Below are positions 1-10,507 of a stretch of 64,000 nt of DNA, one piece after another. The stretch's first letter is position 1, and every line of letters starts with the position of its first letter. The stretch spans positions 16,124,350 to 16,188,349 of the forward strand of contig NC_067286.1 of assembly GCF_020740795.1 (NCBI RefSeq), written 5' to 3'. The notes under the pieces are model-generated. The model was not told the origin of the DNA and did no database searches. It saw only the letters and a program-made list of their open reading frames with translations. The stretch comes from Apus apus. Lineage: Eukaryota; Chordata; Aves; Apodiformes; Apodidae. The position numbers and the translations under genes were made by a program.

Positions 1-23
1 GCTACCTCGGCCATTTCTGTCAC
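1..23 (-). CDS. Possible first coding exon of the downstream neighbour (TSSC4 candidate), partial at window edge
   Basis: On the minus strand a 3' splice acceptor (CACATCCACAG, ending at base 24) is followed by GTGACAGAA and an ATG at 14-12. This reads Met-Ala-Glu-Val before the window ends. The -3 base of the start is G, a fair Kozak context. In mammals the gene immediately downstream of CD81 on the same strand is TSSC4, a U5 snRNP assembly factor. From memory its protein begins Met-Ala-Glu and its coding region follows a non-coding 5' exon, which fits this position and strand. Only four codons are visible, so identity rests on synteny plus a three-residue match. It could be a chance acceptor followed by an ATG. 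No gene symbol is assigned. Confidence 0.3.
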
Positions 24-1130
24 CTGTGGATGTGGACAAGCCTTCAGGGACAAGCCCCATTCCTCCATTTCCAGAGCCTACAAGTTTACTTTTTTTTTGC
101 CTGAATGCCTTGCATGTTGATAACAAAGGTCACCTTCAGAAGCTGGCTGTACCCTTCTTCCTCCTTCCTGTTTTTTGCAGAAGATTTAGTATTGAGCATT
201 GCAGAGGACTAGGGATGAGCTGCTTTTTCTCTGGTGGCTGAGGACCAGACAGTTTGCAGCGGTGGAGATGCTGGTGTCTTGGGAATTTCACTATTGCTTG
301 GCGACAGCTGAAATGAAAATAATGAGTCAGACTCGGAAGATGAACAGATGGTAAAGTGTTTTGAGTTCAGTGGCATGAACTGAGGTAGCTTGAAGAGGGA
401 TGGGGGACTGAAAAGCAGATCTGAGCTGCAGTGCAGAACATCATCCACACCCTGGGCTCCGAGGGGTTGGCTCCTTTGCAGAGATGGCCCCACACATCTG
501 CAGGAAGCCAGTATATCCTTACGTGTGTGGGGGCAGAGTGTGCAAATACATACTAGTCTCAGCCCTGTGACTAGATGCCTAGTGTGCCTTTCTTGTAGAT
601 AAATCTGTTGGTTTGCCCCCATCCGGTAACTTTCCGCTGCACACTGACAGGTTCCTGCTGCTTCCATGATCAGAGCCTGTGTAGGTGCCTGGCAGGGACT
701 GCTGGCCCCTCTCCTTGTGGATATAGGAAAATGGGAGCTGATTCCCAAGCAGCCCCTCAGATCTTGCAAGCTAGAGTGACTGGATGCATTTTCACTATCT
801 CCTGTGTCTGCAGCAAGTATGGAAGTTAGCCTGTTGTGACCACACTCAGCTAATGCTGGACCTCTTGAGGAGAGGTGAAAAGGGAAAGGTATGTTTTCCT
901 GCAGGCAAAAAGCACAAAAAAACCAAACCAAACTAATCCACAGTAGTGACCTCTGTATCCTCCACTGGGAGAAGGCAGCCACGCCAAGCCAGAACAGGAA
1001 CAGGCTAAAGGAAATGATTCGAGTTGTCCTCTCCCATTTGCAGAAAGAAAAGCCTTGAAATCTCCCATGGGGTGAGTTTCCAAGATCCAGTGCTTGATAC
1101 CACCTCTCTTCTACACCAAGCTTCACTTAC

Positions 1131-1260
1131 CTGTTTTATTTTGCTCTTGCATTTGGTCCTGGCTCACCTGTAAGCAAGTTTGATTTATTCAGTGCTGTTT
1201 GCCCACGTTGGTGCTTTCTCCCCCTAAGCTAACTATATAAAATTAGTTCCCCTGGAGTGA
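1131..1260 (-). other. Candidate 5' UTR exon donors of the left-edge gene
   Basis: Two strong minus-strand donor sites lie 37 bp apart: TTACAG|GTGAGC (exon end at 1168) and AAACAG|GTAAGT (exon end at 1131). A TATA-like TTTATATAG lies about 65 bp upstream of the first. Either donor could splice to the acceptor at base 24 and supply a non-coding first exon for the left-edge gene. There is no CpG island here, which argues against a housekeeping promoter. This is inference only. Confidence 0.15.
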
Positions 1261-4200
1261 TGCAGACAGGCTATGAAGGTCTTTATCAACTTGATTCTTC
1301 ATAACGTTATTGCCAGCCTGGAGAGGCCCTGTAGGGAGAGCTTGCAACCCTTTTTCTGTTGAAGACACAGCACATGTAGGAAGGAACTGAAGTAATTTCA
1401 AAAGCAAAACTCTGCAATTAACTCAAGTTTGAAAAAAAACCAGTTGGGGGTCTCTATTCATTTTGATTTAGCTACAGAATATTTGTACTAAAAACCCCTT
1501 CTACTAATTCTTATTTTTTGTTTTCCTATCATTGGCCCCAGTGTGCCAGACACAGCAGTAGTGAAGGGCTGAAAAAGGTTGTTGGGACCAGCTGAGGGCC
1601 TTGAAGTTAATATTAAGGAAAAAACCCCAACTAACACCACAAAACCCTAAAACACTCCAGACCTCTTGTTAAACATGGCCTGTAGGGAGCTTCATTAAGC
1701 AACACAACTTGGTAGCCAACACAGGGCTTTGCAGTTAACACCAGTAACCCTTGCTGGAGGAAATCTTACCAGTTTGGTTGGAGCTGGCAGGCAGGGTGTT
1801 GTGTGCACACTGTCTCACCTGACCTCACACCAGCACCTCGTCAGTACTCGGCAAAGCTGTCTTCTAACAAGGGAATGCCCTAGCAAAGCAGGGCCAAGAA
1901 ACACCATTTTATTAAAAGGCAGAAAAAGTGTGGTTAAACTCTAATTAGAAATGTTACTTGCAACCACTGGTACTTGAGCTGAGCAATCTAAATCAGTGGA
2001 AAAATGCCAGGTGGTCCATATTGGCATGTCTGGCTGCAAAGCTTACATACCCTCTAATGTATCTGCAAGTGTGAAAACAACACGGGGTTCAGTTATGCAG
2101 CAGTTTTAATGTCTGGGAGGTGTTTTCTGTTTGCTCCAGGTCCCTGGGCTCTGCAGTGAAAGCATCAAGCTGCCTGTGTCAGCCAAGCAGCCAGAGGTTT
2201 GCTGAAGTGCTTGCACTGGAGCAGCAGGTCTTTGCTTCTGTGCACTCCTGCTTAGGTTATGCCCTGTGCAAGGTAATCTGGTGCTCCTCTGGCTGGAACT
2301 AAAGGGAATGGTCATACAAAAATACACAGATTAACACACTTCTTGTTAAACTGCACAGTGTGGTACCAGTGGGATTTGGGGTTTCTAGCATGTGTCTTTA
2401 TGACGTAACCAATAGCTGGTTGGGTAGTTAATTGCCTCTCCCCTTTAGCATCCACTGATGGCAGATGTTCCTTCACTGGGGGCTCTATTTCCACTCTCAT
2501 GTCCTCTCTGGTGCAGCCACAGCTTCCCAGCCTTGCCACAACCCTACCACTAAATGAGATTGTTATTATGGAGGCTTTTTTCAGAACAGTCTCTGTCAGC
2601 AGCTTGCCCTGGAGGTGAAACTCCCTTCTCTCCCCTAACTGAAAGCACCAGGCTGCCATGCCCAGCAAAGGAAATGTCAGTTCAGAGCAGGAATGTGAGC
2701 AAAGCCACCATCTAACACGTCCTTCATCATTGAGCCTGGCAAGTGGAGCTGGCAGGCAGAGGGAGGGTGTGGCTGGGAGCCAGCAGCAAGGATGTTTTCC
2801 TCTACAGAAACCTCTACCATGAGAGAGCTGGCTGCTTTTTTTTTTGCTTCCTGTGGGAATACTGCAAATCTTGGTTAGAACTTAGACAAACTCTTATTAG
2901 GGAATGGATATAACCATTCTATACATCTTCATCTCAGCTGTTTTAGTTGGAAACTATTAAGCACATTACAACACAAACAACAGCCCAGAAGAGGCTTACA
3001 AAACAGAGCTTGCCAAAGAAAAAATACCTCAGAAACTTCTACTTAGAAACAGTCTACAGGTTGTTTTTTTAAAAAAGTAACAGTTTGAGAAGGGGTAGAA
3101 AAAGAATTCCACTGTAATAAATACCAACATGGTCTATCATAGGAAAAAATCACATTTGTATTGAAAAATTGTTTCACAAAAAAAAATTTAAAAAATTGCA
3201 CAGTCATATTCCTAGGATTTGGAAGTCCACAGTAAGGTCTCCAGTGACTTTCCAAGTCCTTCAGGCCTCAGGGAAAAATATTAAAGAGATGAAAAAGACA
3301 GGGCTGTTGGTGCAATGTGAGAACAAGCAGACTACAACTGTTCCACCCACCCTTCCCCTCACCATGATTTATCCATGTGGCTCTACATGCTCCTACACAG
3401 CAAGGCTGCTCTTTCCCAAGAATAACCCATGTCTTAACAGCACCTTAAAGGCACCTGGTTTGCCCAGTCCTCTCCCAGCATCTCAGCTCAAGCATCACAT
3501 ACACCTCATCTGTTTTGCACACACCAGTGTTAATACACAGACCTGAGGTGCAAACAGAAGGGACTGCATTTAGCCAGGGAAAGTTTAAGATCCCAGCTAT
3601 GCTTCCAGGCTGAGGTCCCAAGGCACATGCCCTGGATGCCAAATAAGCACAGTGCTTTGCCAGTTTGTTTCCACTATTGTTTCTCCTCCTGTTGAACATA
3701 AGCCTGAGTCTGACAGTGACTCACATCAGCTTAATCCTAGCTCCAGAGGCAGGAATAATTTTATCCCCATCTGGAGCAACAACACAGCACTGCAATACAA
3801 ATGTTTAAAGGCATGAAGCAAAAAGCATCGCATTCATGGGAAACCACCTAGAGGGTCAGCTAAGGACTGCATTCCCTGCAGCCCAAATTTTGCTTGAATA
3901 CAAGAATGAGACAACCCTGTTCCCTTGGAATACGTGGCAGAAATCTATGCACAATGGAAAGAAACAAGATCTGACAACACATCATAAAAAATCCACTAAC
4001 AAGGGGATTTGCTTTGTTTCTTTTATTATTGTTTTGAAATATAACTTTTTTGTTTTTCCTCTTTCCAGAAGTAATTATGTCTGACTCCAATAACATTCAG
4101 GTAAACAAGTGAAAGAACAACAGATGGGCATGATGGTGTAGCACAGGCACAGCTGCCAGGAGCAGGGCTTGCCTTTCTATGTGGTGCTTCAACTTCACTC

Positions 4201-7200
4201 TCCCTTGCCCAGCATTCCCTCCCTCTCCATCCTGCCATGGGCCGTGGCTGGCAGCTGCTGAGGGACCTTCCTGCTTCAAACGCAGCCAGAAGTCCAAGAC
4301 AGGGCAGAGAAAGGCAGACAATTGTGGGATCACAGCACTTGGCCTTCGCTCTTACTCTCTGCCAGGCTTTCCCCTAATGGTGTGGAGGGACAGGCGGTGG
4401 CAGCAACAGCAGCATTACCAAACCATGCAGAAAAATCAGAGCAGCCCCAGGCCAGATGGCAGCAGAAGGCATTTTGGGCCATTTTTGGTCACTTTAGGAG
4501 AAGCCCCTTGACTGTGTGCAGTACTGCACTGCAGCCCCCCTGAATTTCTGCAGAGTCACCCTAATTTGCAATCCACATTTGCTCCCCCACAGCTGTGCCC
4601 CCATTCCCTTGAGGGGGGGCACAATTACATCAGCCACCACTGCTGGTGAGCAACATTTTTGCCTTCCCTCAGCACCATTCTGGATGCATCCCCAGCCTGC
4701 CTGCAGACACCCCTCCCAGAGGCTGGAAAAACCCATGCTGTTGAAGCCTGGTTCACAAAGCATCCTGGTGTTAAGGTTAACTGGTTGTAAAACTGCAGCA
4801 GTTTATCACACTATGCACACTATGAGAAATGTTTATTAAATTGATTTTTGTTTCATTTCTTAAAAAAGAAAGGCAGAAAGAAGTTAAACACACTGCTTTG
4901 TGGCATGCTCCACAGTATGAAAAAATCCCAAGCATTCAGTTGAGCTGTCAGGGGCTCTGTTTGACCTTTCAATGTGGTCTTTGAACTTAGACCTGCACAA
5001 TTGACTCTCCCATCCCCACCAGCCTTTCTCTCTCACCCACCTGAGATCACAGCCATTTTCTTAGCTGTCACTAGCTCCAGGAGGATGCTTCCCTGGAGGA
5101 GGAGTGATTTGTATTCACAGCCACAATTTCATCCTTAAGATTGTTTCTTGGGGGTGCAGAGGGGAGCTGGACGGGGCCCCATGTTGCACACACAAATGTA
5201 CAGGTGTGCAGGGGAGGGTCTGAGGCAGGGCAGGGGTCCTACCTAGTGGTTTTTTCCCCTTCACCTCAGCCAGCTTTGGGACCCACTGATTGGCAGAAGA
5301 GCCTTTTGGATCTTGAGTACTTGCAACAGGCTGAGTTCTCTCAGCCCTTCACAGCTCCCTCTTAGTTTAACTCTGGTCCAGCTTCCTAGGAGGCCAGACT
5401 AGAAAAGACCCAAGTAGGTAGTTTATTCTGTGAGTGTTTCTCAGCTACTTAATCGTTGTTAAACATGACAGTTCTTCTCTGTCCCTCTTCTCCCATGGCT
5501 GATGACCATTCCACTAACATGGGGACTTTCAGCTAGTAACTGAAGAAAGCATTACCCTCTCCCTGCAAAATTCCTTCTGTCTCCTTCCACAATTTTCCCA
5601 GCCCCTGGCTGTTCCCCTACCACAGCACTTTTCACACAGCACCTTTCCTGCAGCAACCACAGGGACAGGAGGTGGCCTACAGAGAGGCCTCTGGAGCTCC
5701 CCATCAACAAGGCAGCTCTGAAATGAGCCAGAGAGCAAATTACAGCCCATGCAGGACATAGTCTGAGCAAACATCATGCTCTTCTTCCCAGAGATCTTAG
5801 ACTCCCCTCTCCAAGTACCACAGTCTCCCAATTGCTCCTGCCTGGGACAAACCAGACCCATAAAGCTTCAATGTCCAAGAACACACCTGAGCTGCACCGA
5901 GACCCAGTCCATCTTCAAACAGAGCTCCAGCTACATACAGAGCACCAACTGAATGCTGAACAATATCAAAAATACAGTATAAGAAAACAGAATTGAAATG
6001 CTTAATGGCATATTTATACGTATTTATCAACAGTCAACAAAAAAGGAGGCAAGTTACACATCCATTCTGTATGCTAACGATCCTGATGCACATATATGTA
6101 AACACACATGCTTGGCTGATGCATATACATATATCCACGTAACAGAGTAGATGACCTGAAGGAGCTATGCTGGGGAGCAGGGAGAGCTACCTACTGCAAA
6201 ATCCCATCTAATTCACGATGTGCATAACGTGGACATTCAGGGCAGTGTTGCTTTAAGGCTATTTCTAAGGCTGAATCTGCTCTTTTCCAACCCCTCAATT
6301 CAAAGTTCTGTTGAAGCACTTCTTCCTCTTACCCAGCACAACTTGAGAGAGATATATATATATTTACCTATATACTTTTCAAAGGCGCTATATACTAAAA
6401 GGCAGGAAGAGGAAAGGGGGGAGAGGAAAGGGGAAAAAGCCTCCAAATGGATCAGCTTGCCCCAGTGCAGGAATTTCCTAACCTGTACAGACAAAGGCCA
6501 TGGCACCCATGTGCACTGGACAAGGTACTAGTGGACAATGATCCTTCCCTCTCTATCTGATCTGAAGCTCTTCATTGCAGCAAAGAGGGAGAGTGAAATA
6601 CTTTTAGAAACAGAAATATTCCTGAAGTGGGGAAGGTGATCACTAGTTTCAGCTCCTCCCCTTACCTGCTTCAAGGTGGCAAAATGCTGACATAACACTA
6701 TTTCTAGCAGAAGTGCCCATACGGCTAAGGAAAAGGCTTTGCTTAAAAATATATATCTATAGAACTATACATATAGATCTTTTTAGAGACACTCTGATTT
6801 TATTACATAGCTCCTGGGTCACTCTCCCCCTCTATCTACATGGTAACAGAGTGGCATATGACAGAAGCCACATACATCAAATTGGCAGTCAGAGCTTACC
6901 AGGTCACAAGAAAGCATTTTGACTGGTGCAATCTAAAATCCTGAATTCCTGTGCTTTGATAAGCTGATCTTCTGCCATTGATGTAAATGGAAGTGGAAGG
7001 TTTTAAAAAATAAACTCTTTTTTTTTTTTTTGCAAAACCAGGTTCTGACAATTTCCCAGCAATGTTACAGTGTGTGACAATATGGAAAATTTCATTGAAC
7101 AAGACACAAAGATGAAATTTTAAACATGTATACATATGGCTGGGAATCTCCAAGCATTGTTCTGCAATACATAAATGCAGGATTACTTAGGTAAAGGTCT

Positions 7201-7960
7201 TAGTTTTTAAAGTTTTCTTCTTTTTTCCAACATCATTTGTATGCAAGCATTAGCTTAACAATGGAAACTTGTTACAGAACTAGACTGTCAAAAACATGTC
7301 TATAAAGAAACTTGGAAGGAGATTAAAAAATGACTTATTTTTGGTTTGTTGTATTTGAAAAACTGGAACTAAAATTCACTCCCAATTGCCGACTCTTTAG
7401 TGTAACAAATCAATGGAGATGAGCCAATTTATAAAATCATAGCCCCAAGAGCAAAACCAAAAAAAAACCCTCCAAAAACAACCCCAAAAGACAAAAACAT
7501 CCCTGCTCTTCAGAGAGTAAACCTATTTAACTTCTGTTAAGGATTGACCTAGCAATGCAAACAGATCAGAGAGGAACAATGCACAAGCATCTCCCCTGAG
7601 ACATGTCACACTCAGATGATGGGGGCTGTTTCCTCTCTCCCAGGATTCAGGCAGTCAGCCAGGCTTCCCAACAGATAGCACGGAAAAGCCAAGGAGTTGG
7701 GGTGATAGTAGGAAAAGATGAGTACAAATGAACAGAAATGCTAAATCCTGATTCAACATCCAATTATGTATATAAAAAAAAAGTTGGTGTTGAAAAAGAG
7801 AATAAAAACCAAGGCAAAATTTTCTGCTAATGGGCTGCAGCCTTCTCCTCTGTACATCTTCACCAATGTTATTTCTGAGTTAAGGGGGACAGGGAAGGGG
7901 GAGGAAGGACTCAATCTTCTGCTACAGCAGCTTTCCCCATCACACAAAACTGATGTGTAA
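1261..7960. other. Intergenic region between the left-edge gene and CD81
   Basis: No exon, RNA gene or recognisable transposon was found in this 6.7 kb. From about 6000 to 7960 it is AT-rich with many TA-rich words, short poly(A)/poly(T) runs (for example T runs near 7020) and a (TA)n stretch near 6350-6363. That AT-rich part directly follows the first CD81 polyadenylation signal and might belong to a longer CD81 3' UTR. A further minus-strand AATAAA sits at 4832-4837. Confidence 0.5.
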
Positions 7961-7989
7961 CTAACTCAGCCACAAGGATATGGGAAAGC

Positions 7990-7999
7990 TTTATTTATT
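7990..7999 (-). terminator. CD81: CD81 polyadenylation signal (two overlapping AATAAA)
   Basis: Read on the minus strand the sequence is AATAAATAAAG, two overlapping canonical hexamers, about 180 bp downstream of the CD81 stop codon. A GT-rich element (TTTTGTGTGATG) follows about 45 bp later, as expected of a 3' end-processing site. It gives a minimal 3' UTR of roughly 0.2 kb. Later signals downstream could also be used. Confidence 0.6.
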
Positions 8000-8179
8000 A
8001 AAAAAAAAAAAGTACTTAAAAATAAAAATTGTAAGTACTGTATGGTAATATTGGAAGTATTTATATACATGGTTTTCTTTATCTTTTGTTGAAATGTCTC
8101 CTGGTCACTTGGTGGCACTTGGGGTCCCCTCTAGCGCCATCCACCCTGCTCCCCCCTTCCCCTCCCCAGCTCTCACGGC

Positions 8180-8242
8180 TCAGTAGACGGAGCTGTTCCT
8201 TATGCCACAGCACAGCACCATGCTCAGGATCATTTCAAAGAT
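8180..8242 (-). CDS. CD81: CD81 exon 8 (TM4 end and C-terminal tail)
   Basis: This is the last coding exon, residues 219-238, ending in a TGA stop at 8182-8180. The acceptor is TCTCCTGACAG. It encodes the second half of TM4, beginning Ile-Phe-Glu. Glu221 matches human Glu219, which together with Asn18 forms the polar pocket for cholesterol. A juxtamembrane Cys-Cys pair (229-230) is a likely palmitoylation site. The tail IRNSSVY is identical to the mammalian C-terminus as I remember it. Phase 0 at the junction. Confidence 0.98.
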   Translation of the reverse strand: MFEMILSMVLCCGIRNSSVY

Positions 8243-8952
8243 CTGTCAGGAGACACAGGGCACCAGTGAGGTACGGACCAGAATGATGCAGGAGCCCCCT
8301 GCTAATCCCAAGGTCCCCCACCCCACGTAAACACTCTCATGCCAGAGATAAGGGCAGAGATGCTATGTCTTCGCTGCTGCTTTCAATAGGAGTTGGCCAA
8401 TTAGAGATAAGATTATGTTATCTCTTCTCTGGCTGGCAGCAGTGGTGGTACATCACAGGCCTCCCAGCTGCCAGACACAGCAAATGCTTCAAGGTTGCTC
8501 CAGCATTCCAGGCCAGCCTTCATTCAAGTGCCGGGTTACCAGCCCATGCCACCCACCGCTCACTGGGAGCAAACCCACCATGACAAAGCAAACAAACACC
8601 TCCCCGCTGCAGACCCCAGTGACAAAACACAGTGACCTGAGAAATGAGCAGTTTTGGAGGCAGCGAGGAGGCTCAACTGTGCTCTGCCCTTCTGGCTGGG
8701 GTAGCAAGTGCTCCTGCTTTACCACACTCACTGGGTGCCTGTCCTGACATGCTTACCGCCCCCAGGCATGATGAGGCCCTCACTCTTGCCACATCCCAGA
8801 GCAGCTGGGGTGTAGAGGGCTGGCACTGCATGCTGAGCCACAGGGGCATCCAGAGTAGAGGGATGGATCCAGCCCAGCTGGAACAGGACCAAGGCACCCT
8901 GAGGCAGCTTTTTCCCATCCTACAGAAGCAGGCACCACACAGTCACACTTAC
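8243..8952 (-). other. CD81: CD81 intron 7
   Basis: This 710-bp intron has donor GTAAGT and acceptor CCTGACAG. I see no repeat or other feature in it. Confidence 0.95.
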
Positions 8953-9042
8953 CATGATCACAGCAACCACAATGGCAGCGATACCGATCAGGTACAGCTT
9001 CCCGGAGAACAGCTCATCGATTTTTTTGTGGCAGCTTGAGGA
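8953..9042 (-). CDS. CD81: CD81 exon 7 (end of large extracellular loop and TM4 start)
   Basis: This exon encodes residues 189-218. It carries the final loop cysteine (Cys192 in SSSCHKKID), which pairs with the CCG motif of exon 6. The conserved stalk DELFSGKLYLIG and most of TM4 (IAAIVVAVIM) follow. The acceptor is TTGCTTCAG and the donor ATG|GTAAGT. Both junctions are phase 0. A second AG nine bases inside the exon breaks the frame and is not expected to be used. The stretch from LFSGKLY onward is almost unchanged from mammals. Confidence 0.98.
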
Positions 9043-9348
9043 CTGAAGCAAAGAAGCACACAGGTCAGAGAACCTGCTTGCCCCTCACCTGCTCCTAGCA
9101 CCCAGAATGCAGGTCTGCAACCCATTGTTCCCACTTGCATTCCTGGGTCCTGTCTGTAGGACTTCCCACCAGACTTCACCCCTCCATACCTGCCAGCCCC
9201 CTCAAGCAGGAACAGTAAAGGAAAAACTGATGGGAACTTCTGACATCCCTCTACACAATCCCCTAATAAATGAAATCTTTACCCGTTATCTAAATCCCAA
9301 GAAATCCCCAAATTTCCCTGGCAGATGAGCAAGTGCAACTGTGCCTAC
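9043..9348 (-). other. CD81: CD81 intron 6
   Basis: This 306-bp intron has donor GTAGGC and acceptor TTGCTTCAG. Nothing else is seen in it. Confidence 0.95.
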
Positions 9349-9450
9349 CTCGATAAAGCTTTTCAGGATGGAGTCCTTCTCTGGGCAGAGGTCTTTCCTC
9401 CACAGGGGAGTGATGGCTCCTATTGCACTATCGGGACCACAGCAGTCCAG
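9349..9450 (-). CDS. CD81: CD81 exon 6 (CCG motif and variable subdomain)
   Basis: This exon encodes residues 155-188, opening with LDCCG (Cys157, Cys158, Gly159), the tetraspanin signature in the large extracellular loop. A third loop cysteine is Cys176 (DLCPEK). Between them the sequence (PDSAIGAITPLWRKD) is the partner-binding variable subdomain and differs strongly from mammalian CD81, while length and cysteine spacing stay close. The acceptor is CATGTAG and the donor GAG|GTAGGC, both phase 0. There is no N-X-S/T glycosylation site, in line with CD81 being unglycosylated in mammals. Confidence 0.97.
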
Positions 9451-10399
9451 CTACATGGAGAGAAGAAAAACCCCACAACCACCAAACAACAAAAACCCAA
9501 CATTAACAGACAGCAAACACTCATGTAATGCTCTCCCCACCATTAAACATCCTTGAAGCTACCCAAGGCTGAGGACACATCTTGGAGGAAGAAAAAAGGG
9601 AGGGGGAATAAACCTCCAAATTTGTATTTTTTCTATCAATGCAGTGCAGCTGCTTCCTACAATAGCCTCAGACAGGTCTGGCATTGGTATTCTGGAGGGG
9701 AATAAACACAACTCTCTCCAGAGATTTTTGTTTCTTGCTGAGCAGAGGAAGTAGCTGAATTACTTCCTCAGAGCAACATTTTTTCTTCCATTGTATTTTA
9801 CTTAAATCACAGGTGCTGAGGTAAATGAAAAGCAACTTAATTAGAGCTTCAGCCAGACTTCTCAGTGCAGTGTGAAGAACAGAATATTGAAGAGGGCACA
9901 ACTCTTGTTTCTTGACATGTAAGAACAGCAAATGCGACAGGCTAAGACCTGCATGCAGCAGCATCTGCTTCAGACCCTGCTTTTCCCATTAATTTTTCTG
10001 ACCCCCATTTTTAACTCTCCTTCCTCCCACATACTCATTTCCTCTGGCTGCAAGAGACTCCTACGGAGAAGAGATTTCTATGTAGAACTTGGAAAGCAAG
10101 CAGCAAAATCCCAGTGCTGAGAACACATGTGATTCAGTTCATCCCCAAGCACCAAAAAATCCAGCACTGCCTTCATTCCCTGCCTGAGGACTTGTAGTTC
10201 AACTTACTGCTTCTACCTCAGCGGGAAGAATCAGGCTATGCATGGTGACAGTTGCTCCTCACCACTTACTCATTGACAAACTGCACACAGAAGCCAACTG
10301 TTTGTAATTTGCAGCAGGCAGGATCTATCCATCAGCAGTTGCTTTGTCCAACTGCATGTAGCCTGAGCACTGTGTGCAGCAAGGCTGCAGATGTCTTAC
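9451..10399 (-). other. CD81: CD81 intron 5
   Basis: This 949-bp intron has donor GTAAGA and acceptor CATGTAG. No recognisable transposon was seen. Confidence 0.95.
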
Positions 10400-10507
10400 C
10401 GTTTCGTGAAAGGTCTTCACCACAGTTTTTGCGTTGCTCGTCTCTGAATCTGCCATGAGCGCTTGTTGAAACGCTTGATCGTAGAACTGCTTCACATCTT
10501 TGGCTAT
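10400..10507 (-). CDS. CD81: CD81 exon 5 (large extracellular loop, helices A and B)
   Basis: This exon encodes residues 119-154, starting IAKDVKQFYDQAFQQA and ending VVKTFHET, matching the constant helices A and B of the CD81 large loop. The middle (MADSETSNAK) is divergent. The acceptor is TTTCCTAG and the donor ACG|GTAAGA, both phase 0. A CR1 fragment begins only about 70 bp upstream of the acceptor in intron 4. Confidence 0.97.

Noticed and set aside
310-350. Plus-strand acidic stretch NENNESDSEDEQM followed by a GT donor, resembling an exon
   Set aside because: A stop codon lies directly upstream in frame with no acceptor between. No exon can be built.
209-1126. 305-codon open frame on the minus strand
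   Set aside because: There is no recognisable domain and its composition is irregular. It is internal to the region between candidate splice sites, and the peptide looks like translated non-coding DNA.
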